From Roseomonas marmotae (GTDB taxonomy: Bacteria; Pseudomonadota; Alphaproteobacteria; Acetobacterales; Acetobacteraceae), in assembly GCF_017654485.1 (NCBI RefSeq), contig NZ_CP061093.1, positions 1 through 64,000 on the forward strand: 64,000 nt of DNA, written 5' to 3'. The stretch's first letter is position 1. Each line of letters begins with the position of its first letter. Position numbers and translations under genes: made by a program. The notes beneath the pieces were generated by a model. It saw only the letters and a list, made by a program, of their open reading frames with translations, was not told the DNA's origin and searched no databases. Positions 1 through 7,353 of this stretch are shown in pieces.

Positions 1-31
1 CTTTTACTACAATTGCTTAATTCGGGTTCTT

Positions 32-291
32 GTCGGCCTGGAGACGAGTCTCTGTCGGCGTCACGCCGAGCCATGGTCGGTGTCAGGACGAGTTTCTGTC
101 TGCCAAAGGCCGAGGTTGCGTCGGCGTGGTGACGACAGGCTGAGGGGGCGTCGGCGTCACGACGAGTCCGTGCTGTGGATAACCCTGGCGTAACTCAGGC
201 AAGACGGAGCCGGGCCAGATGTCGGCGTCACGACGAATCACGGTCGCCGTCACGACGAGAGGAGGCCCGAAAAGCTCGTCGCCACGCCGAC
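32..291. repeat. iteron array, consensus GTCGGCGTCACGACGAG
   Basis: Copies start at 32, 54, 76, 120, 150, 221 and 243 on the plus strand, and one inverted copy occupies 275-291. The copies at 150 and 221 are nearly identical; those at 32, 76 and 120 are diverged. Spacings are near multiples of 22 for the first three (32, 54, 76) and the last direct pair (221, 243), so sites fall on the same helix face. Such arrays bind the cognate initiator; the inverted copy just before repA could serve autoregulation, which is inference. Confidence 0.85.
174..182 (-). promoter_or_regulatory. DnaA box
   Basis: The plus strand reads TGTGGATAA, the exact reverse complement of the consensus DnaA box TTATCCACA. 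It lies between two iterons, as in many iteron plasmids that need host DnaA for opening. Confidence 0.75.
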
Positions 292-387
292 ATCCTGCAA
301 CCGGTGCTGGCATCGCGGGCATGCCTCCGCCACAAAGATCGGGTGCTCCCGGCCAGGGGCACAGGACGTGGCCAGAATGGCGGACCG

Positions 388-1332
388 ATGGACGAGCAGC
401 AGGCCTTCGAATTCGGACCGACCGACAGCCCCCTCGTGGGCAAGGTCAAGGGTGACCGCAATACCATGCGCTTCAACTTCTTCTCCCTGCGGCGGGAGAA
501 GGAGACGGAGCTGCCACGCTACGACGACGGCAAGACCTGGATCGAGGTGGTTGGCACCAAGCACGGTGTCGCCTCGATCTGGGACAAGGAACTGCTGGTC
601 TATTCCGCCTCACTCCTGGCCGACAAGATGAACCGGGGCGAGAAGCTGCAGCCCCGCATCACCTTCACCGCACATGACTTCTTCCTGACCACTGGCAGCT
701 CACCAGGTGGCTCGGCTTACGAGCGGCTGGAGGAATCCCTGGCGCGGCTGAAATCCACCTTCATCCGCACCAATATTGAAACCGGTGGGGAAGGCGAGGA
801 TCGCGGCTTCGGCTGGCTCGACGAATACAAGATCCTCTACCGCCGCGGTAAGGACGGACAGAAGCACATGCGGGCGGTGGAGCTGACCCTCTGCTCCTGG
901 CTGTTCCGCGCCATCGTGCAGGACAAACACTTCCTCACCTACAGTCCCAGGTATTTCGAGCTGCCGCCCGTCGCCAAGCGGCTCTACGAGATCGCGCGCA
1001 GCGGCCCGCCCGGCGGCTTCCGCATGAACCTGGCCAAGCTGCGCAATCGCGTCGGTACCAGCCAGGACCTGCGTCGCTTCAAGGCTGAACTCGCCGCCTA
1101 TGCTACCCATAAACGCAGCCTTCCGGACTATGGTATCGCCCTGATCGACCCGCGCCTGCGCCGCGCGCTGGACAAAGGCTTCCCCAAGCCCAGCGGGCAG
1201 ACGCCGCTGAAAGCCTGGATGGTGGCTTTCTATCCCACCAGCAATGTCACTTCGCTGGAGCCGCTGGAAGCCATGCCGATGCTGGAGGAAGACGAGCCTG
1301 AGGGGGAGCAGCCCCTCCTGCCGGCGACCTGA
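388..1332 (+). CDS. repA: plasmid replication initiator RepA (RPA family)
   Basis: A 314-residue protein resembling the replication initiator protein A (RPA) family of alphaproteobacterial plasmids. Such proteins bind iterons at the plasmid origin and start replication. The block from about residue 25 to 285, including the SFIW-like 'ASIWDKELL' segment, a central winged-helix-like region with 'ARLKSTFIRTNI', and 'FRMNLAKLRNRVG', is typical. The frame is open from a GTG at 175, but that extension would run through the iterons, so ATG 388 (MDEQQAFEF) is preferred. The tail is acidic and may be unstructured. No separate parA/parB pair follows; the next genes are minCDE on the opposite strand. 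RepA identity is strong; copy-number control by the upstream iterons is inferred. Confidence 0.85.
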   Translation: MDEQQAFEFGPTDSPLVGKVKGDRNTMRFNFFSLRREKETELPRYDDGKTWIEVVGTKHGVASIWDKELLVYSASLLADKMNRGEKLQPRITFTAHDFFLTTGSSPGGSAYERLEESLARLKSTFIRTNIETGGEGEDRGFGWLDEYKILYRRGKDGQKHMRAVELTLCSWLFRAIVQDKHFLTYSPRYFELPPVAKRLYEIARSGPPGGFRMNLAKLRNRVGTSQDLRRFKAELAAYATHKRSLPDYGIALIDPRLRRALDKGFPKPSGQTPLKAWMVAFYPTSNVTSLEPLEAMPMLEEDEPEGEQPLLPAT

Positions 1333-1348
1333 CGTCCGGGCCGGGCCA

Positions 1349-1369
1349 GGGGGCGCTGCCTCCGCCCCC
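1349..1369. terminator. hairpin downstream of repA
   Basis: GGGGGCG (1349-1355) pairs with CGCCCCC (1363-1369) across a 7-nt loop, 17 nt after the repA stop. It lies between convergent repA and the xre gene. There is no clear T-run. Confidence 0.4.
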
Positions 1370-1444
1370 CCCTTGCAGGGTCCGGCTGGGAGCCCTCGAG
1401 GACCTCTGCGCCAGCCGCCGCGTCGCTCCACCGTCCTGGAGAGG

Positions 1445-1717
1445 CTATCCCCCTGCCAGGGAGGGCCTGGAGGAGGCGCCTCCGCCAGCCAGGGCATCCC
1501 TGGCAACCCCCACGGAGCCATCCCGCCGGAACACCGCTCCGTGGCGCATCAGGATCTGCTGAACCTTGGCCAGGGTGCGGCTGGTGACATTGCCCTCGCT
1601 CTCGATGCGGCTCAGCGTATTGACCGAGATGCCGGCCGCTCGCGACAGGTCGCGCAGCGTCAGCCCGACTGCCGCGCGGGCCATGCGGCACTGCGACGCG
1701 TTGATCAGCATGGCCAT
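1445..1717 (-). CDS. small XRE-family helix-turn-helix regulator
   Basis: A 90-residue protein with a Cro/CI helix-turn-helix in its first 60 residues: 'MARAAVGLTLRDLSRAAG' followed by the recognition-helix region 'ISVNTLSRIES'. The segment after the HTH (VQQILMRHGAVF) resembles small alphaproteobacterial XRE regulators that continue '...AGVEFI..GGPGV'. The ATG at 1717 lies 5 nt after the minE stop, so the gene is probably the last of a minC-minD-minE-xre transcript; ATG 1711 is an alternative start. Targets are unknown. It could regulate the min operon or repA, which ends 112 nt away in convergent orientation. The family call is firm; the role is open. Confidence 0.7.
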   Translation of the reverse strand: MAMLINASQCRMARAAVGLTLRDLSRAAGISVNTLSRIESEGNVTSRTLAKVQQILMRHGAVFRRDGSVGVARDALAGGGASSRPSLAGG

Positions 1718-1722
1718 CAGGC

Positions 1723-1974
1723 TCAGCGCCCCGGCGTCAGGTTGATCTCGATTTCCCGCACCTCCAAGGTCGGCGAAGTGCCGATGCGCACACGCACCTG
1801 GCCGCCACGTGCCAGGCGGCGGATCTCCCGCAGGCAGGCATCCTGGATGCGCTGGGCGATGTCCTCTCCGAAATTCGCGGCACGGTCGCGGCTGACCTGC
1901 GCACGCAGCCGGGAGGCGGCCAGGCTGGCCGAGTTGCGGCGGTGATGAATCAGGCTGATGAGGGCGGCGGCCAT
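1723..1974 (-). CDS. minE: cell division topological specificity factor MinE
   Basis: An 83-residue MinE, near the family's 80-90. The N-terminal part (residues 1-30, rich in Leu/Arg, 'SASLAASRLRAQVSRDR') corresponds to the anti-MinCD helix that binds MinD and triggers its ATPase. The C-terminal part with 'QVRVRIG' and 'TLEVREIEINL' matches the dimerisation beta-strands. The frame stays open to 2088, but ATG 1974 gives the canonical N-terminus. It lies 29 nt after minD in the same operon. MinE drives pole-to-pole movement of MinCD so that division occurs at midcell. Confidence 0.85.
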   Translation of the reverse strand: MAAALISLIHHRRNSASLAASRLRAQVSRDRAANFGEDIAQRIQDACLREIRRLARGGQVRVRIGTSPTLEVREIEINLTPGR

Positions 1975-2003
1975 GTCGATTTTCCGGGTTTGCGGCTGGG
2001 GGG

Positions 2004-2864
2004 TCAGGCGTGGCGGAACAGGCGGCGCAGCAATGCTGTCTCGGCCAGGGCAGACAGGAGGCCGGCACCCGTGGGCCGCCCCTCGCATGCCGCGGGCCGG
2101 GCCGGGCTGTTGCGGGTCTCGGCGAGGAAGCGGCCGGCGGCAGCACGGTAGGCGCGGCCGACCTCGGTTCCCGTCTCCAGGCTGACGGGACGGCCGGCAT
2201 TGGAGGCGCGCAGCACCGTCGGGCTCTCCGGCACCACGCCCAGCAGCGGCATGGACAGGATGTCCTGGATGGCAGGGAGAGAGAGCATCTCGCCACGCTT
2301 CACCCGCTCCTCGCTGTAACGGGTGACGATCAGATGCTCCCGCACCGGCGCCAGCCCGGAGGCTGCGCGGCGGGAGCGAGCGGCGATATAGCCCATGATG
2401 CGGTCGGCATCGCGCACCGAAGTGACTTCGGGGTTACAGACGACGATGGCGTGGTCGGCGTGATGCAGCGCCATCATCGCGCCATGCTCGATGCCGGCGG
2501 GGCTGTCGCAGAGGATATAATCGAACTCAGGCGCCAGCAGGTTCATCACATGGTCGATGGCCTCCGGCGTCAGCGCCTCCTTGTCGGCGGTCTGCGAGGT
2601 GGCGAGGAGCTGCAGGCCAGGGATGCGCTTGTCCCGCACCAGTGCCTGGGAGAGCTTGGCAGTGCCATGGGCGACATGCAGGAAATCGTAGATCACCCGC
2701 TTCTCCACTCCCATCGCGAGGTCGAGGTTGCGCAGGCCCATGTCGAAATCCACCAGGCAGACCCTGTGGCCTTCCAGGGCCAGGGCGGCGCCGAAGGCGG
2801 CGGTGGTGGTGGTCTTGCCGACCCCTCCCTTGCCGGAGGTGACGGTGATGACGGTCGCGGACAT
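2004..2864 (-). CDS. minD: septum site-determining ATPase MinD
   Basis: A 286-residue ParA/MinD ATPase. The deviant Walker A 'SGKGGVGKTT' lies at residues 10-19, 'DFDMGLRNLDLAMG' follows near 40, and the Walker B-type 'DYILCDSPAGIEHGA' lies near 120. The last residues (ALLRRLFRHA) form the amphipathic membrane-targeting tail typical of MinD rather than plasmid ParA. A GGGAG ribosome site sits 7-8 nt before the ATG. It binds membrane as an ATP dimer, recruits MinC, and is released by MinE. It lies between minC and minE. Because the origin is close by, a plasmid-partition role was considered, but flanking minC and minE make MinD much more likely. Confidence 0.92.
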   Translation of the reverse strand: MSATVITVTSGKGGVGKTTTTAAFGAALALEGHRVCLVDFDMGLRNLDLAMGVEKRVIYDFLHVAHGTAKLSQALVRDKRIPGLQLLATSQTADKEALTPEAIDHVMNLLAPEFDYILCDSPAGIEHGAMMALHHADHAIVVCNPEVTSVRDADRIMGYIAARSRRAASGLAPVREHLIVTRYSEERVKRGEMLSLPAIQDILSMPLLGVVPESPTVLRASNAGRPVSLETGTEVGRAYRAAAGRFLAETRNSPARPAACEGRPTGAGLLSALAETALLRRLFRHA

Positions 2865-2902
2865 CGGGATTCTCCCTGAGGTCTGTGGCGGGCGGAAGGG
2901 GG

Positions 2903-3631
2903 TCAGGGCAGGGGGGCGAAACGCAGCGCGCCTTCGGTCAGACTGACCTGGGCCGGGCGCTTGGCCCAGCCAGGCGGAAAGTCCTCGGCGCCGAGATAGA
3001 GGCCGGCGATCGAGACCATTTCCGCATCGAGAATTTTCGCAAAGATGCGGGCGGAGGAATCGTCCCCCAGACCCGCGCTGGCCGAGCCGCGCAGCGCGCC
3101 GTAGACGTGAATGCAGCCATCGGCCAGCAGCTGCGCCCCGGGCGAGACGGATTGCAGCACGATCAGATCCGCCTCCGCGGCATAGATGCGCTGGCCCGAG
3201 CGCACGGGTTCCTGGATGATGACGGGTGGGCGGCGGATGCGCTCTGCCGCGAGGCTCTGGCGCGGCCCGGCCTCCAGCACCCGGCCGAGGCCGCTCGCCA
3301 GCGCCGCCTGCTCCACGTCCTTGTCGCGGGCGCGGAAGGCGGCGGGCACCAGCCCACGCTGACGCAGCAGTGCCACGGCTTCCGCCACGCGCGGCGCGGC
3401 GGCGGCGGGCAGGGCGGTCAGGTCCAGGATGGCGGGGGCGTCGCGGAAGAGTTCCGCCATGCTGGCGAGGCGCGCCGAGAGAGCGCAGTCCAGCTCCTGT
3501 ACCGCCACATCGGCAATCTCGACCGTCAGGAAGGGATGCACCCGCCCGCGCAGCCGTAGCGGTGTCCGGTCCGGGAAGGGCGGGGGAGGAAGGTCGCGGA
3601 CGAAATTCGCGTCGGGCTGGGCAATGGTCAT
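2903..3631 (-). CDS. minC: septum site-determining protein MinC
   Basis: A 242-residue FtsZ-assembly inhibitor. The N-terminal half (to about residue 110) is the weakly conserved FtsZ-binding domain. The C-terminal half has the MinC beta-helix signature: 'PVRSGQRIYA', 'LIVLQSVSPGAQLLADG', 'IHVYGALRGSASAG'. The start at 3631 is favoured by a GAGAAGGCGG ribosome site; an upstream ATG at 3691 lacks one and would run into the promoter region. First gene of minCDE-xre. A TTGCGAAAAAT element like those before the flagellar genes lies 108 nt upstream (core to start), which suggests shared control. Confidence 0.88.
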   Translation of the reverse strand: MTIAQPDANFVRDLPPPPFPDRTPLRLRGRVHPFLTVEIADVAVQELDCALSARLASMAELFRDAPAILDLTALPAAAAPRVAEAVALLRQRGLVPAAFRARDKDVEQAALASGLGRVLEAGPRQSLAAERIRRPPVIIQEPVRSGQRIYAAEADLIVLQSVSPGAQLLADGCIHVYGALRGSASAGLGDDSSARIFAKILDAEMVSIAGLYLGAEDFPPGWAKRPAQVSLTEGALRFAPLP

Positions 3632-3730
3632 ACGCGCAACCGCCTTCTCAGATGGTTCTATGAATTTCGCGAGATGCCCGATCACGGCCATCCACTCAGC
3701 CTGGAGCTGATGGGGTTACGACATGCGTAT

Positions 3731-3741
3731 ATTTTTCGCAA
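3731..3741 (-). promoter_or_regulatory. TGCGAAAA element upstream of minC
   Basis: TTGCGAAAAAT on the minus strand, reading toward minC, core 108 nt before its start. Same element as before the flagellar operons. Function inferred from recurrence. Confidence 0.5.
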
Positions 3742-3757
3742 GGGCTTTCCGCAAGGC

Positions 3758-4453
3758 TCAGGCTGCCTGGAACAGCGGCGGCGCGGTGGTGGTCAGCCCG
3801 TCCAGCCGCGCCAGGGTTTCAGCCATCCAGCGCCGGAACATGGCCTGCCCGTCGTGGAAAGGACCATCGAGTCGGGACTGGGCCACGGGCAGGCATTGCC
3901 CCCGCAGCTGCGCCAGGGCCAGGCGGCGCAGCTGCAGTCGCAGGATGGGCGGCTCGGTGGCCTCCGGGGCTGGCAGGCCAGCCGCCTCGCGGAAGGCGGT
4001 GGGACTGCAGCGCGGCGGCGCCGTCTCCTCAGGCTCCGGCAGGGGACCCAATGGCCGCAACCGCTCGCCGTCCCAGGCCAGCAGCCGCTGGTCGTGGCGC
4101 GCCGCGCCCGGCGGTATGATGAAGCCCGGCACCTCGCCCGGCTGCAGTGCCAGCAGACCCCCCAGCCAGTCCAGCCCGGCCGAGAGCAGGACAGGGCAGG
4201 GCGGCAGGCTGGCCGAGGCCAGCAGCCGCGCCGTGCCATCCTCCTGCACCACGCGGGAGCCGCGCGTGGCATGGTCCAGGCTTTCCCCGACCAGCAGGCT
4301 GGCGGCGTCGGGATGACGGAAGAGCGGATGCGCCGCGGGCCGGCATGGGATGCTGCCCCCAAGCAGGGCCACAAGCGCCTGCGCCTCCTCCAGAGGCAGG
4401 GGATGGCGGAGCGGCGCGTCCAGTTCCAGCCGCGCCTCGCGGATCGCGCTCAT
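3758..4453 (-). CDS. hypothetical protein (231 aa)
   Basis: Not recognised. The 231-residue product has no signal peptide or clear membrane segment. It is rich in Leu, Ala and Pro, with a probable hydrophobic core around residues 85-115 (VLLSAGLDWLGGLLAL) and a helical C-terminal third containing 'LQLRRLALAQLRGQ' and 'FRRWMAETLARLDG'. Its ATG overlaps the stop of the upstream gene by 4 nt (ATGA), so the two are translationally coupled and driven from the element at 4879-4890. Shared control suggests a flagellar or cell-pole role, but nothing in the sequence proves it. Confidence 0.55.
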   Translation of the reverse strand: MSAIREARLELDAPLRHPLPLEEAQALVALLGGSIPCRPAAHPLFRHPDAASLLVGESLDHATRGSRVVQEDGTARLLASASLPPCPVLLSAGLDWLGGLLALQPGEVPGFIIPPGAARHDQRLLAWDGERLRPLGPLPEPEETAPPRCSPTAFREAAGLPAPEATEPPILRLQLRRLALAQLRGQCLPVAQSRLDGPFHDGQAMFRRWMAETLARLDGLTTTAPPLFQAA

Positions 4454-4812
4454 GGCCGCGCGGGCTCCCGCGCCGCCATCTGCAGGCGACGCTCGGCCGC
4501 CGCCAGCGCCGCGTCCACCGCCACCCGGTCCGCCGTCACGCTATGGCGATGCAGCGCCAGCGGGGGCTCATCATGCGGGTCCTGCTCGACCAGCACGACC
4601 TCCAGCGGCCGGTCCGCGCTCACGCCGGCAAACAGCCCCTCCCGATACTGCACAACCACACGGGGCAGGCCATCCGGGCGCAGGAGCTCTTCCAGCTGCG
4701 ACAGGGCCTGCTCGAATTCCTCACTGCTTCCCTCGACCTGCACGAGATCGAGGATCTCGCGGCCCTGCAGGACGAGGCTGGCCTCACCCGGGCCGCGGCG
4801 GCTGATCTCCAT
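4450..4812 (-). CDS. hypothetical protein (120 aa), first of a two-gene operon
   Basis: Not recognised. A small acidic 120-residue protein, predicted alpha/beta, with 'EEFEQALSQLEELL' in the middle and a helical Ala/Arg-rich end. An AGGAG ribosome site lies 8 nt before the ATG. The gene overlaps the downstream 231-aa gene by 4 nt. A TATGCGAAAAAC element lies 75 nt upstream (core to start), the usual spacing seen before flgB, fliL and others, so it is probably co-regulated with the flagellum. Confidence 0.55.
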   Translation of the reverse strand: MEISRRGPGEASLVLQGREILDLVQVEGSSEEFEQALSQLEELLRPDGLPRVVVQYREGLFAGVSADRPLEVVLVEQDPHDEPPLALHRHSVTADRVAVDAALAAAERRLQMAAREPARP

Positions 4813-4878
4813 CCGGCTTCTCCTGAACTGACTTCAACCGCCTGGGGTGGTGCCATGGCGTGGCGTCGGCATGCAATT

Positions 4879-4890
4879 GTTTTTCGCATA
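4879..4890 (-). promoter_or_regulatory. TGCGAAAA element upstream of the 120-aa gene
   Basis: TATGCGAAAAAC on the minus strand, core 75 nt before the ATG at 4812. The divergent gene at 4954 has no copy facing it. Confidence 0.55.
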
Positions 4891-4953
4891 ACTGCCCGGT
4901 TGACGCTGTCCTGCCATGCCTGAAGATGCAACGATCTTCTCCGGTCCCCGCCC

Positions 4954-6198
4954 ATGCCGCCTTTCAGCCTGCAGGACAGCCCGCTCGCCCGGGTCGCCGC
5001 TTATGACCTGACCGGCGCGGCCGGGCTGGCACTGCTGCGCCGCTTCGATGCCCAATGGCACCGGCTGCCGCCGGAGGAGCGGCCTGAGGCCCTGGACGGG
5101 CTGCGCATGGCCCTGCCCCTGGCAGAGCGGGCGGAGGGCCTGCTGGTGCTGCCCGGCGGAGCCCTGGCCTGGCGGGAGGGCCAGCGCGTGCTTCTCTGCG
5201 ATCCCGCCTCCGCCATCGGCCTCTCCCCCGCGCCTGCCGGCCTTCGGGCGACGGCGCAGGCGGATGGCTGGACCATCGCTCATGCCGGGGATGGCCTGCG
5301 CCTGCTGGACGGGCGGGTTCTGTCCCCTCAGGCCGCGACCCTGCTGCCCCGGGCCGGCGCCCTGGCGCCGCTGCTGCCGGCTCTGGCGGAATGGCGTGGG
5401 CCGGCGATGATCCACTGGCAGGCCGGCGGGGCCGCCATCTGGGAAATGGTCCCGGCCCCGCCCGCCCTGGCCCTGGCCGTCAGTCTGGTCGGGGAAGTTC
5501 TTCAGCCGGGAGAGGGCCTGCCGGCGGCGTTCTGGGCCATGCAGGGAGGCGATGAGGTCTACCAGCACCTCGCCTCGGGCCTCGCTGCGCATCTGGACGA
5601 GTTGCTGGCCAGCGAAGTCAGCGATGCACTGCGCTTCGCCCTGGTGGCGAGATGGACCGATGGCGGGGAGAGCGTGTCGAGCCGCCTGGCCGACGGCCTG
5701 GCCATGCTGCCCAGCAGCTTCGGGCCAGATGCCATGTCGCCGCCGGGGCTGGCGCCCCTGGCCGGCTGGCCGCAGGCAGCGCGGCTGCGGGCGGGGCAAA
5801 TGCTTTTCGGCCTTTCCGCGGCCGAGGCCGGTGGGCGCTGGAGTGCCGCCCTGCGTCGGGCCTGCCTCTCGGCCCTGCGCGAGAACGTGTCCGCTGAGGC
5901 CTCCCTGCTGACAGGGCCGGCGCTGACCGAACCCGTGCTCCTACACAGCCTGGCTGCCGACCGGCTGGTCCGCGCCACGGCGCAGACCATGGCCGCCCTG
6001 GCGCCGTTGGATGCCGCGGAGACGCCGCAGCGCCTGCTGCACCGTGCCGCGACACTCTCCCTGGCCCTGGGCGTGCCACTGCTGCTGGCAGTGCCGGGCT
6101 GGGGCCTCTGCCACTGGCTGGATCCGGACGGCGGCCCTGGTGCCGGCAACGCCCCCGCCTATGGGATGGGAGCTTTTCTGGAGGCATTCGAGGATTGA
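4954..6198 (+). CDS. hypothetical protein (414 aa)
   Basis: Not recognised. The 414-residue product is leucine- and alanine-rich, with no signal peptide and no P-loop or other catalytic motif that could be seen. A hydrophobic stretch near residues 365-385 (LALGVPLLLAVPGWGL) is too short and Pro/Gly-broken to be a confident membrane segment. The coding frame is clean over its full length. Ribosome-site match before 4954 is weak, so the start is uncertain. It is divergent from the 3758-4812 pair and ends 99 nt before cheY. The closest TGCGAAAA element faces away from it. Confidence 0.5.
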   Translation: MPPFSLQDSPLARVAAYDLTGAAGLALLRRFDAQWHRLPPEERPEALDGLRMALPLAERAEGLLVLPGGALAWREGQRVLLCDPASAIGLSPAPAGLRATAQADGWTIAHAGDGLRLLDGRVLSPQAATLLPRAGALAPLLPALAEWRGPAMIHWQAGGAAIWEMVPAPPALALAVSLVGEVLQPGEGLPAAFWAMQGGDEVYQHLASGLAAHLDELLASEVSDALRFALVARWTDGGESVSSRLADGLAMLPSSFGPDAMSPPGLAPLAGWPQAARLRAGQMLFGLSAAEAGGRWSAALRRACLSALRENVSAEASLLTGPALTEPVLLHSLAADRLVRATAQTMAALAPLDAAETPQRLLHRAATLSLALGVPLLLAVPGWGLCHWLDPDGGPGAGNAPAYGMGAFLEAFED

Positions 6199-6237
6199 GC
6201 CGCCTGCGCGAAATCAGCGATGAGGCGCAGGAAGGTA

Positions 6238-6250
6238 TTGCGAAAAAAAT
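6238..6250 (+). promoter_or_regulatory. TGCGAAAA element upstream of cheY
   Basis: TTGCGAAAAAAAT reading toward cheY, core 58 nt before the start. Confidence 0.55.
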
Positions 6251-6297
6251 CTGGCTCATGAATGCTGCGCCGGCCCGCATCAGAAGGGGACAGGCGC

Positions 6298-6660
6298 ATG
6301 AAGATCTTGGTGGTGGATGATTACCCGACGATGCGCCGCATCGTGCGAAATCTCCTTGATCAGATCGGCTTCAAGGATGTCGAGGAAGCCGGCAACGGCG
6401 CCGAGGCTTTGGAAAAGATCAAAATCGCCCGCTACGACATGGTGATTTCGGACTGGAACATGGAGCCCATGACCGGGCTCGAACTGCTGAAGCACGTCCG
6501 GGCTGATGCGGCCCTGGCCAAGACACCCTTCATCATGGTCACGGCTGAGAGCAAGACCGAGAATGTGGTCGCCGCCAAGCAGGCCGGTGCCTCCCAGTAC
6601 ATCGTCAAGCCCTTCACGGCGGAAACGCTGAAGGCGAAAATCGCTTCCGTGACAGGCTGA
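6298..6660 (+). CDS. cheY: chemotaxis response regulator CheY
   Basis: A 120-residue stand-alone receiver domain. It carries the acidic pair (LVVDD, residues 7-8), the phospho-acceptor Asp in '[10 protein letters not shown]' near residue 52, the switch Thr in 'MVTAESK' and the invariant Lys in '[11 protein letters not shown]'. CheA phosphorylates it and phospho-CheY binds FliM to change flagellar rotation. The frame opens at 6262, but ATG 6298 gives the family N-terminus (MKILVVDD). The 'DWNMEP' form is that of canonical flagellar CheY. cheZ follows after 9 nt; no cheA, cheW or receptor gene is in the window, so those must lie elsewhere. Confidence 0.93.
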   Translation: MKILVVDDYPTMRRIVRNLLDQIGFKDVEEAGNGAEALEKIKIARYDMVISDWNMEPMTGLELLKHVRADAALAKTPFIMVTAESKTENVVAAKQAGASQYIVKPFTAETLKAKIASVTG

Positions 6661-6669
6661 GAGGGAGCG

Positions 6670-7290
6670 GTGATCGTGGCACCACCCGTACCCGCCGGTC
6701 CACAGCAGGGGCTGGCACGCATCGCCGGCCATGTCGCTGCGATTTCCGGCGAGGTGGATCGGCTGCTCGGCCTGCCGATGGGCGGTGCCGGAGAGAACGA
6801 GACGCTGGCGCAGGCCATCACCGAGATGCGTGCCATGTCCAGGCTGCTGGCGGAGACGCGGGCGGAGATCGTCGGTCTCTCCCCGCCGCCGACCGGACTG
6901 GGCGATACGCTGGATGCCGTGGTGGCGGAAACCGAGCGCGCCGCCATGGAGATCATGCAGCAGGCCGAGCGCGCGCAGGCGGCGGCGAAGCGGCTGCAGA
7001 CGAGCGCTTCCGATGACCGCGCCGCCCTGGTCGAGGTGGAGGATGCGGCCACCTGCATTCTCATGGCCTGCGCCTTCCAGGACATCACCGGCCAGCGCAT
7101 CCGCAAGGTGCTCACGGCGCTGCGTCATGTGGAAGGCCGTATCGCTACGCTGGTGACCCTGATGGGCATCAGCCAGGAGGAACGGCCGGCCCGCGTCGTG
7201 CCCGACGCCGAGACCACCTTGCTCAATGGCCCGAGTTCGGATGCCGAAGGCGGCCTGGCGCAAAACGCGGTGGACGATCTGTTCAATTGA
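6670..7290 (+). CDS. cheZ: CheY-phosphatase CheZ
   Basis: A 206-residue CheZ. The conserved helical-bundle signature 'CAFQDITGQRIRKVL' near residues 137-151 includes the Asp-x-x-x-Gln catalytic pair, and the C-terminus 'QNAVDDLFN' matches the amphipathic CheY-binding tail. CheZ removes the phosphate from CheY-P and ends the signal. The start is GTG at 6670 or GTG at 6676 after the GAGGGAG ribosome site. It sits directly downstream of its substrate gene, in an operon driven from the element before cheY. A strong hairpin follows. Confidence 0.85.
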   Translation: MIVAPPVPAGPQQGLARIAGHVAAISGEVDRLLGLPMGGAGENETLAQAITEMRAMSRLLAETRAEIVGLSPPPTGLGDTLDAVVAETERAAMEIMQQAERAQAAAKRLQTSASDDRAALVEVEDAATCILMACAFQDITGQRIRKVLTALRHVEGRIATLVTLMGISQEERPARVVPDAETTLLNGPSSDAEGGLAQNAVDDLFN

Positions 7291-7293
7291 CGT

Positions 7294-7328
7294 GCCGGCC
7301 ATCCGCCCGGGCAGGGCGGGTGGCCGGC
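7294..7328. terminator. strong hairpin between cheZ and fliK
   Basis: A 15-bp stem (7294-7308 with 7314-7328, one G-T pair) closed by a 5-nt loop, starting 4 nt after the cheZ stop. No T-run follows, so it could be a partial terminator or an mRNA-stability element separating cheYZ from fliK-flgD. Confidence 0.5.
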
Positions 7329-7353
7329 CGGACTTCAGCCAGGAAGAACTCTG

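Larger units (their letters stand above)
1..387. other. plasmid replication origin region (iterons, DnaA box) upstream of repA
   Basis: The first 387 bases hold no convincing gene. They contain about eight copies of a 17-bp repeat and one perfect DnaA box, immediately before a RepA-family gene. The first 30 bases are AT-rich compared with the rest of the window and could be the melting region. This is the layout of an iteron-controlled plasmid origin; its extent to the left is cut by the window edge. Origin function is inferred. Confidence 0.8.

Noticed and set aside
175..387. N-terminal extension of repA from a GTG at 175
   Set aside because: It would encode the iterons and gives an Arg-rich, non-conserved sequence; ATG 388 starts the family-like protein.
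2004..2864. minD as a plasmid partition ParA
   Set aside because: Flanking minC and minE and the C-terminal amphipathic tail identify MinD.
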